42,372 nt of DNA. Source: Acidobacteriota bacterium. Its GTDB lineage: Bacteria; Acidobacteriota; Thermoanaerobaculia; UBA5066. The notes beneath the pieces are model-generated. The model worked only from the letters and a program-made list of their open reading frames with translations. It had not been told where the DNA came from and ran no database searches. The stretch covers positions 1 to 42,372 of the forward strand of contig JARXKK010000012.1 of NCBI GenBank assembly GCA_030278895.1. Direction: 5' to 3'. Made by a program: the position numbers and the translations under genes. Numbering within the stretch: position 1 is the stretch's first letter; every line of letters starts with the position of its first letter. Shown here one piece after another: positions 34,030 to 41,219 of the stretch.

Positions 34030-36068
34030 GGCGCATCTCCGATCGTGCGCGCCGGCGCGAGGACGAGCGCGCAGGCGTTCTCCCGCTCGGCGGGCGCGCC
34101 CGCGGGCGGCTCCTGGGACACGACGAAGCCGGTTCCCGTTACGTGCGCCGCGAGGCCGCGCGCCGCGAGAAGCCTCACGGCCTCGCGCGCGCTCCGGCCG
34201 GAGAGGTCCGGAACGCGATCCTCGGCGTCGCTCCCGCGCTCCAGGCGGTTCGACGCGGGCACGACGTCGTCGGCGTGGAGGCGGGCGCTGAGCGCGGAGG
34301 CGGCGGCGCCCTCGGCGAGATCCGCCACGAGGACGGAGGGACGCGTCGTCCCGACGGGAGCCGACGGCTCGCGGAGAATGCGGAGCGTTTCCGCGCCGAT
34401 CGCGGAGAATACGGGCGCCGCGACTTCTCCGCCGTAGGTCCTTCCCTTCGGCTCGTCCACGACGACGGCGATGACGACGCGCGGGCGGTCGGCGGGCGTG
34501 AACCCGATGAACGACGCGACGTACTTCTCGCGCGAGTAGCCCCCGCCCGGCACCGCCTTCTGCGCCGTGCCCGTCTTGCCGGCGGCGGTGTAGCCCGGAA
34601 TGGCGGCTGCTTTTCCCGTTCCCATCTCGACGACCCTCTGGAGAAGGACCCGCATCACGCGTGCCGTCTCTTCGCTCAAGAGGCGCCGGGGCGCCGGGCG
34701 TTCGATTCTCCGTTCCGGCGTACTCGAGCTCTGAATCGAATCCACCATATGCACCGCCGGAAGCACGCCGCCGTTCGCGATCGCGGCGTAGGCCCGCGCC
34801 ATCTGGAGGACCGTGACGCCGATCTCCTGGCCGAACGCCATCGTCGGCAGCGTGAGAGCGCTCCAGCCGGCCTTGTCCTGCAGGAGGCCCGCGGCCTCAC
34901 CCTCGAGCTCGACGCCCGTCTTCTGGCCGAATCCGAAGTCCCTGACCGACTTGTAGAACGAGGCGCGGCCGAGCGTCATCGCGACGTGGGCGATCCCGAT
35001 GTTCGAGGAGTGCGCGAGGATGTCGCCGATCGTGAGCACGCTCCAGCCCTTGCCGCCGTGCTCGTGAATCGTGTTGGATCCGATCGTGAGCGTGCCGCCG
35101 CCGCAGTCGATCGGATCGTCGAGAGCGATCGTGCCCGAGTCGAGCGCGGTCGCGGCCGCCACGATCTTGAACGTCGAGCCCGGCTCGTAGGAGTCCGCGA
35201 GCGGCCGGCAGCGCCGCGCGTCGGCATCCACCTCCCCGAATCTGTTCGGGTCGAACGTCGGATACGAGGCGAGCGCGAGAATCGCTCCCGTCGCCGGATC
35301 GAGCACGACCGCCGAGGCGCCCTTCGCATGCGACTCGACGACGACCTTCGCGAGCTCGCGTTCGGCCGCGTGCTGGATGGCGGTCCGGAGGGTGAGCGTG
35401 AGGGACGCTCCCTCGTTGCCCTCGGAAGGGGCCTCGCCCCCCTCGTGCGCACGCGACGCGTAGGGACGCTGTGCCGCGTCGCGGAGAAGCGTGACGCGGG
35501 CCGGCTTGCCGCGCACGTCGGCGTCGAAGCGGTACTCGAGACCCGCGAGGCCCTGATTGTCGAGGCCGACGTAGCCGAGCGCCGCCGCCGCGAGCGTGCC
35601 TTCGGGGTAGCGCCGCGCGGACTCGGCGACGAGCCGGATTCCGGGGAGGCGCTTCTCGGCGATGAGGGCCTTCACGCGCGCGGCGACGGTGTCGCTCACA
35701 CGCCGGGCGACCCAGATGAACTCCTTGTCCGGGCTTTCGAGCTTCCGGGCGAGCTCCTTCGCCGGATGCTTCAGGACCGACGCGAGGAGCTCGGCCTCGC
35801 GGCCGGGATCGGCGACGTCCGACGGAATCGCGAACACGGATTCGACCCGGGCGTTGATCGCGAGGTAGGTGCCGTCCGCGTCCTTGATGATGCCCCGCCG
35901 CGGAGCGAGATCGACGGTGCGCTCCTGCTGCCGGGCGGCCCGGCGGGTGAATTCGTCCTTCCGGAGGACCTGCAGGTCGACGAGGCGCACGAGGAGCACG
36001 AGAATCCACAGCCCGACGCCGGCGAGCATGAAGAGAGCACGGCGGTCCCCGCGCGGGGCGGCGCTCAA
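34026..36068 (-). CDS. ftsI: FtsI/PBP3-type transpeptidase with PASTA domain
   Basis: 680 residues. Septal peptidoglycan transpeptidase anchored by an N-terminal helix (LFMLAGVGLWILVLLVRLVD). A dimerisation domain (RRGIIKDADGTYLAIN) is followed by the penicillin-binding domain with active-site Ser298 in GSTFK, SSN at 354-356 and KTG from Lys498. After about residue 610 there is a PASTA-like domain (VPDLSGRSAREAVRLLAARG ... VVSQEPPAG), which is usual in Gram-positive PBPs and sporadic in Gram-negatives. The start overlaps the ftsL stop (ATGA, 36065-36068). Confidence 0.95.
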   Translation of the reverse strand: MSAAPRGDRRALFMLAGVGLWILVLLVRLVDLQVLRKDEFTRRAARQQERTVDLAPRRGIIKDADGTYLAINARVESVFAIPSDVADPGREAELLASVLKHPAKELARKLESPDKEFIWVARRVSDTVAARVKALIAEKRLPGIRLVAESARRYPEGTLAAAALGYVGLDNQGLAGLEYRFDADVRGKPARVTLLRDAAQRPYASRAHEGGEAPSEGNEGASLTLTLRTAIQHAAERELAKVVVESHAKGASAVVLDPATGAILALASYPTFDPNRFGEVDADARRCRPLADSYEPGSTFKIVAAATALDSGTIALDDPIDCGGGTLTIGSNTIHEHGGKGWSVLTIGDILAHSSNIGIAHVAMTLGRASFYKSVRDFGFGQKTGVELEGEAAGLLQDKAGWSALTLPTMAFGQEIGVTVLQMARAYAAIANGGVLPAVHMVDSIQSSSTPERRIERPAPRRLLSEETARVMRVLLQRVVEMGTGKAAAIPGYTAAGKTGTAQKAVPGGGYSREKYVASFIGFTPADRPRVVIAVVVDEPKGRTYGGEVAAPVFSAIGAETLRILREPSAPVGTTRPSVLVADLAEGAAASALSARLHADDVVPASNRLERGSDAEDRVPDLSGRSAREAVRLLAARGLAAHVTGTGFVVSQEPPAGAPAERENACALVLAPARTIGDAP

Positions 36069-36472
36069 GGAGCGGCCTTCGCGGGCGACGGCGCCGGAAG
36101 CGGGGAGGCATGAGAAGGGGCGAGCGGGCCGGCGAGAGCCGCGTCCCTCACGAGGATGACCTGATCGAGCGTGGGCGGCACCATGCCGAGCGTGCCCCGC
36201 GCGATGAGCTCCACGCGCGCGAGCGCGGCGGCCTGGGCGCGGTCCATCTCGAGCCGGTGTCTCTTCTCGAGCAGCGCTTCGCGGTTCTTCGAAACGCCCG
36301 CGAGCTGGTATCCGAGATGCACCGTTTCGAGATTTGCCCAGATGGCGAGAAAGAGGACCACCGCCGGCGGCACCGCGGCCAGGGCGAGGACGACGAGCTC
36401 CCGCGTCCGCAGCCGGTCGCGCTCCCGCACGAGATAGAGATTTTCGACCGGGCGGCGGACCGCGTACGCCAT
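36065..36472 (-). CDS. ftsL: FtsL-like divisome protein
   Basis: 135 residues: a charged cytoplasmic N-terminus (VENLYLVRERDRLRTREL), one membrane helix (VVLALAAVPPAVVLFLAIWA), then a heptad-patterned coiled coil (VSKNREALLEKRHRLEMDRA) and a Pro/Ala-rich tail. Sequence is not diagnostic, but the topology and the location between rsmH and ftsI are those of FtsL, which binds FtsB and FtsQ and activates FtsWI. The ATG at 36472 is 11 bp from the rsmH stop; the longer open frame upstream overlaps rsmH and is rejected. Confidence 0.85.
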   Translation of the reverse strand: MAYAVRRPVENLYLVRERDRLRTRELVVLALAAVPPAVVLFLAIWANLETVHLGYQLAGVSKNREALLEKRHRLEMDRAQAAALARVELIARGTLGMVPPTLDQVILVRDAALAGPLAPSHASPLPAPSPAKAAP

Positions 36473-36483
36473 GGGCGGAATTC

Positions 36484-37455
36484 CTACCCTTGCGGCGTGC
36501 CCGGACCGGCGCCGTCTTCGGCGACGCGCTCGAGGACGCGCATCCGCGCCGAGCGCGCGCGGGGGTTTTCGCCGAGCTCGGCGAGCGTGGGACGAAGCGA
36601 CCTGCGCGTCACGAGCGCCATGACGCGGCGCCGCGAGCACACGCACACGGGGAACGACGGCGGGCAGGTGCAACCCGCCGTGTGGCGCTGGAACGTGTGT
36701 TTGACGATGCGATCCTCGAGCGAGTGGTACGACAGCACGGAGAGTCGCGCGCCGAGAGCCAGGCGGGCGACCGCGTCGTCGAGGAAGCGCTCGAGCTCGA
36801 CGAGCTCGCGATTCGTCGCGATGCGGAGCGCCTGGAAGACGCGGGTCGCGGGATCCTTGTGCATCGGGCGCTTCGGTCCGAGGACCTTCAGCACGAGATT
36901 CCTCATCTCGCCGGTCGTCCGGATGGGCGCCGTATTCCGAGCCTCCACGACCTTTCGAGCGATCGGTCCCGCCATGCGCTCCTCCCCCCACTCGCGGAAA
37001 ATCCGCGTCAGTTCTTCACGCGAGGCCGTCGCCACGAGGTCGGCGGCCGAAGGTCCTGAGGCGCCCATGCGCATGTCCAGCGGACCTTCCTTCATGAAAG
37101 AAAATCCCCGCTCCGCGAGATCCAGCTGCATCGAGGAGACGCCGAGGTCCGCGAGGATGCCGTCCACGCGGTCCAGCCCGAGGCGATCGAGATGCGCGGC
37201 CAGATCCTCGTGCCGCCCCTCCACCGTGACGAGGCGGTCGCCGAAAGCCGCGAGCCGCTCGCCGGCGATCCGGAGCGCCACGGGGTCGCGGTCGATCCCG
37301 ACGACACGCGTGTCCCGAGAGGCCTCGAGGAGAGCCCGCGCGTGTCCGCCGAGGCCGAGCGTCGCGTCGACGTACACCCCGCCCCGCTCCGGCCGGAGCG
37401 CCGCGACGACCTCGCGGAGGAGGACGGGGACGTGAACCGCGCCGGTTTCGGGCAT
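36484..37455 (-). CDS. rsmH: 16S rRNA (cytosine1402-N4)-methyltransferase
   Basis: 323 residues, SAM-dependent methyltransferase that modifies C1402 of 16S rRNA. It has HVPVLLREVVAAL at the start, the SAM loop YVDATLGLGGHARALLE, IDRDPVAL, ILADLGVSSMQLD, FQALRIATNRELVELE and YHSLEDRIVKHTF. A Cys-containing segment (CTCPPSFPVCVCSRR) near the C-terminus is common in the family. Second gene of the dcw cluster, 6 bp after mraZ. Confidence 0.97.
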   Translation of the reverse strand: MPETGAVHVPVLLREVVAALRPERGGVYVDATLGLGGHARALLEASRDTRVVGIDRDPVALRIAGERLAAFGDRLVTVEGRHEDLAAHLDRLGLDRVDGILADLGVSSMQLDLAERGFSFMKEGPLDMRMGASGPSAADLVATASREELTRIFREWGEERMAGPIARKVVEARNTAPIRTTGEMRNLVLKVLGPKRPMHKDPATRVFQALRIATNRELVELERFLDDAVARLALGARLSVLSYHSLEDRIVKHTFQRHTAGCTCPPSFPVCVCSRRRVMALVTRRSLRPTLAELGENPRARSARMRVLERVAEDGAGPGTPQG

Positions 37456-37461
37456 GGCGCG

Positions 37462-37908
37462 TCAGACGAGATGGCGTGCGAGTTCGTCGTAGTCCTCATC
37501 CGTGATCGTGGCCGTGCGGAGGTTTTTGAGATGTTTCGTGCGGTCGACGAGCTTCAGGTGATCGGTTTGTCCGAGAACGAGGGCGTCGCCCTCGATCCCC
37601 GAGATCTCGCGCAGGAGAGAGGGAACGAGGAGGCGGCCCTGCGCGTCCATTCGACCCACCTGCCCGTACGTGTTGAAGCGCTCCTGGAACTTCGCCTTCG
37701 CGCGGTGAATCGCCGGCATCGCGGCCAGCTTTTCCTCCAGCGCGTTCCAGACCGGCATCGGAAAGACCAGAACGTCGACACCGGAAATGGACGTCAGGAA
37801 GAACTCGGGCCCGAATGTCTCCTCGATGGGCGCACGGAACACGGAAGGAACCTTGAAGCGGCCCTTCTCGTCCACTGTCGTTTCCGCGCTGCCTCGAAGG
37901 CGGTCCAT
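37462..37908 (-). CDS. mraZ: transcriptional regulator MraZ
   Basis: 148 residues, two AbrB-like SpoVT/MraZ domains: the first around TTVDEKGRFKVPSVFRAPIE, the second around GRMDAQGRLLVPSLLREISG, each with the conserved DxxGR DNA-contact motif. MraZ forms an oligomeric ring that binds short direct repeats upstream of its own gene and represses the dcw cluster. Exactly such repeats lie upstream (37974-38007). It is the first gene of the cluster, with GGGGAAG as ribosome-binding site. Confidence 0.97.
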   Translation of the reverse strand: MDRLRGSAETTVDEKGRFKVPSVFRAPIEETFGPEFFLTSISGVDVLVFPMPVWNALEEKLAAMPAIHRAKAKFQERFNTYGQVGRMDAQGRLLVPSLLREISGIEGDALVLGQTDHLKLVDRTKHLKNLRTATITDEDYDELARHLV

Positions 37909-37954
37909 ACTCTTCCCCTGGAAAAGGAGCCCGCGGGCGGCGTCACCGGAATTC

Positions 37955-37968
37955 CCCGGCTAGCCGGG
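37955..37968. repeat. 14-bp perfect palindrome in the mraZ leader
   Basis: CCCGGCTAGCCGGG is self-complementary over all 14 bases. It lies between the MraZ box and the mraZ start codon, so in the 5' untranslated RNA. It could be a protein-binding site or part of an RNA hairpin; no T-run follows on the mraZ strand. Confidence 0.6.
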
Positions 37969-37973
37969 AAAAC

Positions 37974-38007
37974 CCACAAGACGCCACCCTCGACCACTTA
38001 TTTCCAC
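37974..38007 (-). promoter_or_regulatory. MraZ operator: four GTGG repeats at 10-bp spacing
   Basis: On the mraZ strand GTGG occurs four times, at 38007-38004, 37997-37994, 37987-37984 and 37977-37974, each exactly 10 bp from the next (CCAC on the other strand). MraZ boxes in other bacteria are runs of short G-rich direct repeats with one-helical-turn spacing, so this is the expected autoregulatory site. It begins about 4 bases after the -10 box, covering the likely transcription start, consistent with repression. Confidence 0.85.
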
Positions 38008-38011
38008 CGCC

Positions 38012-38041
38012 AGTATCCGGCCCGAATCGGGCCGACGTCAA
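38012..38041 (-). promoter_or_regulatory. sigma70-type promoter of the mraZ/dcw operon
   Basis: On the minus strand TTGACG (38041-38036) and GATACT (38017-38012) are separated by 18 bases: 5 of 6 and 4 of 6 matches to consensus. The predicted start of transcription, near 38005, falls inside the first MraZ repeat, leaving a leader of about 97 bases. Confidence 0.65.
38018..38034. promoter_or_regulatory. perfect palindromic operator candidate inside the mraZ promoter
   Basis: CGGCCCGAATCGGGCCG has 8-bp perfect arms around a central A and exactly fills the spacer between the -35 and -10 boxes. Such placement is typical for dimeric repressors or MerR-like activators. No candidate regulator can be named from this window. 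Confidence 0.55.
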
Positions 38042-38104
38042 GGGAAATCCCTTTGACGGAGCACGTTGCGGAGCGCGCCGCCGACGCGGTGTACCCTCGG
38101 GGCG

Positions 38105-39247
38105 GTGACCGGCTCCTCTCTCGCACCATCCCCCGTGCGCCTCGCCTCCGACGCGGAGTCCTTCGGCGCTCTCCTGTCCGCGCTCGACCGGAGTCCCGGC
38201 GTCGACGTGGCGCTCGACACCGAGGCGGATTCTTTTCATCACTACTTCGAGAAGGTCTGTCTCCTCCAGCTCGCGTGGGACGGCACGGCCCACCTCGTGG
38301 ATCCGCTCCAGACGCTCGACGTCGGCGCACTCCTCGCGCGGCTCGCGCCGCGCCGGCTCCTCATGCACGGCGCCGACTACGACCTGCGGCTCCTCTTTCG
38401 CGGTTACGGTTTTCGAGCGACGTCGCTCTTCGACACGATGTTTGCGGCGCAGCTCCTCGGCGAGAAGGAAATCGGACTGGCCGCTCTCCTCGCGGCGCGC
38501 GTCGGCGTCACGCTCGACAAGGCGCACCAGCGCGCCGACTGGAGCGAGCGGCCTCTCACGCCGCCGCTCGTCGCCTACGCGGCGGCCGACGTCCTCCATC
38601 TCGCGGCGCTCGTGGACTCGATGGCGCGGGACCTCGAGGGGAAGGGGCGCCTCGCGTGGCATGCCGAGGAGTGCGCCCGGCTGGCGGCGGCGGTCTTCCC
38701 TTCCGGGCGCGAGGCGGATCCCGAGACGGACTGGCGGATCAAGGGCACGAACGCCCTGACGGACAAGGAGCGCGCCTTCGCGCGGGCCCTCTGGCATGTG
38801 CGCGACGCGCGTGCCCGCTCCCTCGACCGGCCCCCGTTCCGCGTCCTCACGAACGAGCGGCTCCTTCTCGCCGCGAAGCCGGCGGCGGCCGGCGAGAGAA
38901 GCCTCTCGAAGCTCTTCCCGGGTCCGCGCCCGTTGCCCGACGCGTTTGCTCAAGCCCTCCGCGAGGCTCTCGAGCAGGCAGCCGCCCTCCCGCCGTCCGA
39001 CTGGCCGAAGGTGCGCCGCGGGGAACGCGTGGAGTCCGACCCGGCGCTCGAGCGCGACGTGGAGGCGCTGAAGAAGTCCCGCGACGTGAAGGCCACCGCG
39101 CTGGGGCTCGACCCCGGCGTCCTCGCTTCACGGGCCGTCCTCACGACGGCGGCAAAGACCCGCCGCGCGAACGGCCGGCTGACGGCGGATCTTCTCGTCA
39201 CCGAGGGCGGGCTCTCGCGCTGGCGCGCCGAGCTCCTCGCCGGCTGA
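38105..39247 (+). CDS. RNase D-like 3'-5' exoribonuclease
   Basis: 380 residues from GTG at 38105 (an alternative TTG at 38066 would add 13 residues). The DEDDy exonuclease core is complete: VDVALDTEADSFHHYF (Asp/Glu), LMHGADYDLRLL (Asp), SLFDTMFAAQLLG, and VAYAAADVLHLAAL with the Tyr/Asp pair. The C-terminal half corresponds to HRDC-like helical domains (ALTDKERAFARALWHVRDAR; LERDVEALKKSRD). RNase D trims tRNA 3' ends. It is divergent from mraZ and ends in an intrinsic terminator. Confidence 0.92.
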   Translation: MTGSSLAPSPVRLASDAESFGALLSALDRSPGVDVALDTEADSFHHYFEKVCLLQLAWDGTAHLVDPLQTLDVGALLARLAPRRLLMHGADYDLRLLFRGYGFRATSLFDTMFAAQLLGEKEIGLAALLAARVGVTLDKAHQRADWSERPLTPPLVAYAAADVLHLAALVDSMARDLEGKGRLAWHAEECARLAAAVFPSGREADPETDWRIKGTNALTDKERAFARALWHVRDARARSLDRPPFRVLTNERLLLAAKPAAAGERSLSKLFPGPRPLPDAFAQALREALEQAAALPPSDWPKVRRGERVESDPALERDVEALKKSRDVKATALGLDPGVLASRAVLTTAAKTRRANGRLTADLLVTEGGLSRWRAELLAG

Positions 39248-39274
39248 AGTCCCGGCGGGCTATTTCTTTTTCTT
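39236..39274 (+). terminator. intrinsic terminator of the RNase D-like gene
   Basis: An 8-bp stem (39236-39243 with 39252-39259, one G-U pair) encloses an 8-base loop holding the TGA stop codon. It is followed by a T-rich tract (39261-39274) with a run of five Ts. On the opposite strand this tract encodes the terminal Lys codons and stop of the parvulin gene. Confidence 0.7.
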
Positions 39275-40324
39275 CCCGGCGGGCGCGGCCGTGCGCGACA
39301 GAACCGGCGCGGGCATGACGACGCCCGCGGGTGGCGTGTAATACGACTGCCCTTCGGGCGACACGCGTATCACGGCTTCGCGCTTCAGCTTGTCGAGGTA
39401 TTCGGCGAGCTTCTTCTGGAACTGGGTGTCCTGCTCGCGCTTCAGGAGCTGCGCCTTCACTTCCGGAAACGGCTTGTAGGAGACCGGGACCTTTTCGATC
39501 ACCTTGACGAGGTGCCAGCCGAATTTCGTCCCGATGGGATCCGACACCGTGCCGACGGGCAGCGAGAAGACCACTTTGTCTATTTCGGCGGTGAGCTCGC
39601 CGCGCACGACCAGACCGAGGTCGCCGCCCTTCGCTTTCGTGCCCCCGTCCGAGTACTCCTTCACGACGGCTTCGAATTTCGCGCCGCCCTTGACGAGATC
39701 CGACGCTTCCTTGGCACGGCGAGCCGCCCGGGCCTGGTCGTCGCCGTTCGAGACGAGGATCTCGGCGAGGTGCGCCTTCTCGGGCACCCGCCACGTCTCC
39801 TTCTCCCGCTCGTAAATGATGCGCAGGGCGTCGTCCGAAAGGTCCACCTTGCTGTTGACCTCGCGGCCGACGACGCGCTGCAGCGTCACGGTGCGGCGCA
39901 GCTGGTCGCGCAGGCCGTCGATCGTGAGGCCGGACTGCGCGAGCCCCTTCGCGAAATCCTCGTCCGTCGTGACCTTGTTCTGCTCCTTGAGCCTCTTGAT
40001 CTGGTCTTCGATCTCGGCGTCCGACGTGACGAGATCGAGCTCCTTGGCGCGGTCCTCGAGGAGCGCCTCGTTCACGAGCTCTTCCATGACGCTCTTCTTC
40101 ATCTCCTCGCCCTTGGCGGCGTTGGGCGGGGGACCGCTCTCGTGGACGGTCTGGTCGATCCGCGCGTCGAACTGGCTCTGCGTGATGATCCGCGAGTTCA
40201 CGTGCACGAGGATGCGGTTGACGACCTCGCCGGCTTGCAGAGGCCCGGCGGCGACAACGGCGGCAAGCGCCGCGGAAAAAAAGACGAACGAGGAGAGGAC
40301 GCGGGGGAGCCGAAATGACTTCAC
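39260..40324 (-). CDS. periplasmic parvulin-type peptidyl-prolyl isomerase (SurA-like)
   Basis: 354 residues, GTG start. Signal peptide (SSFVFFSAALAAVVAAGPLQAG), a SurA-like N-terminal chaperone region (VVNRILVHVNSRIITQSQFD ... EELVNEALLEDRAKEL), one PpiC rotamase domain (KAHLAEILVSNGDD; VVKEYSDGGTKAKGGDLGLV; DPIGTKFGWHLVKVIEK) and a Pro/Ala tail ending KKKK. SurA helps outer-membrane proteins fold, useful here for the TonB receptor. E. coli SurA has two rotamase domains; this has one. Confidence 0.93.
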   Translation of the reverse strand: MKSFRLPRVLSSFVFFSAALAAVVAAGPLQAGEVVNRILVHVNSRIITQSQFDARIDQTVHESGPPPNAAKGEEMKKSVMEELVNEALLEDRAKELDLVTSDAEIEDQIKRLKEQNKVTTDEDFAKGLAQSGLTIDGLRDQLRRTVTLQRVVGREVNSKVDLSDDALRIIYEREKETWRVPEKAHLAEILVSNGDDQARAARRAKEASDLVKGGAKFEAVVKEYSDGGTKAKGGDLGLVVRGELTAEIDKVVFSLPVGTVSDPIGTKFGWHLVKVIEKVPVSYKPFPEVKAQLLKREQDTQFQKKLAEYLDKLKREAVIRVSPEGQSYYTPPAGVVMPAPVLSRTAAPAGKKKK

Positions 40325-40370
40325 GGGTCGCAGTCTAGCGAAATCCGGGCCGAGGTCCCGCCACCCGCCT

Positions 40371-41219
40371 TCAACGCGCTTCGGGGCTACGGGCGTTCGC
40401 TCCCACGTAGGGGAACGGGAGGTGATCCTCGACCACCAGGGCCGGGAAGCGCCGGTGGGCTCCGGCGATGGCCTCCCCCACCGCCCGCGCGCTGCGGTCC
40501 TCGGCGACCGCGATTCGAAGCCCCGGAAGCGCCTCTTCGAACGTCACGTCGCGCGCGTCGAGGCGCTCGTCGACGCGGAACACGTGGAACCCGTGCGGAG
40601 TCGCCAGCACGGCGCTCGTTCTTCCCGCGGAAAGGCTCCACACCGCCTTTTCGAACTCACGGGGCAGGTCCGCGCGCCCGAGAAGGCCCAGCGAGCCGCC
40701 CGACGCGGCATTGGGTTCGACGCTTTTGGCGCGCGACACGTCTTCCCAGCTCGCGCCCTCGGCGAGACGTTTCACCGCGGCATCGGCGTCCTCCCGCGCG
40801 CGGAAGAATAGTTGTGACACGCGCACGAGGGTGGGCCGCTTGTAGCGTTCGGGATGGGCGTCGTACTCCCTCCTGAAATCCGTTTCCTGGAGCGTTTCGA
40901 GCCCCGCGGCTCGGTTGAGGAACGCGCGGCGTTTCTCTCGGGCGGTCGTGCCGGAAACCTTCGGCTCGGCGGCTTCCACGACCCGCGCGAGAAGCACTTC
41001 GTCGAGGTACTGGTCGAGGAGACTCGAGAGCACGCGCGGCGACACGTTCTTCGGGTCCTCGCTCGTCGCCGTCTTCACCCAGGCCATGAACGCGCCCAGA
41101 GTGACGGGCTGGTCGCCCGCCATCGCGATCGTTTCAGGCCGCGCCATAGCCGGTGGGCCGCTCTTCTCTGCGCAGCCCCCCGCGACCAGTAAGAGGACGA
41201 GAGCCGCCCCGCGCCTCAT
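40371..41219 (-). CDS. parvulin-type peptidyl-prolyl isomerase lipoprotein
   Basis: 282 residues. A lipobox (LLLVAGGC) makes Cys16 the probable lipidation site, so it is a membrane-anchored periplasmic protein. Residues about 20-110 form a SurA/PrsA-type N-terminal region (QPVTLGAFMAWVKTATSEDP; LLDQYLDEVLLARVV), followed by a PpiC domain (RVSQLFFRAREDADAAVKRL; SGGSLGLLGRADLPREFEKA; TPHGFHVFRVDERL). It is a paralogue of the next gene on the same strand, 46 bp apart. The start overlaps the mfd stop (ATGA, 41216-41219). Confidence 0.9.
   Translation of the reverse strand: MRRGAALVLLLVAGGCAEKSGPPAMARPETIAMAGDQPVTLGAFMAWVKTATSEDPKNVSPRVLSSLLDQYLDEVLLARVVEAAEPKVSGTTAREKRRAFLNRAAGLETLQETDFRREYDAHPERYKRPTLVRVSQLFFRAREDADAAVKRLAEGASWEDVSRAKSVEPNAASGGSLGLLGRADLPREFEKAVWSLSAGRTSAVLATPHGFHVFRVDERLDARDVTFEEALPGLRIAVAEDRSARAVGEAIAGAHRRFPALVVEDHLPFPYVGANARSPEAR

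Noticed and set aside
38053-38081. Plus-strand promoter for the RNase D-like gene starting from TTGACG
   Set aside because: The expected -10 position holds only G and C; no acceptable box at 16-18 bp spacing.
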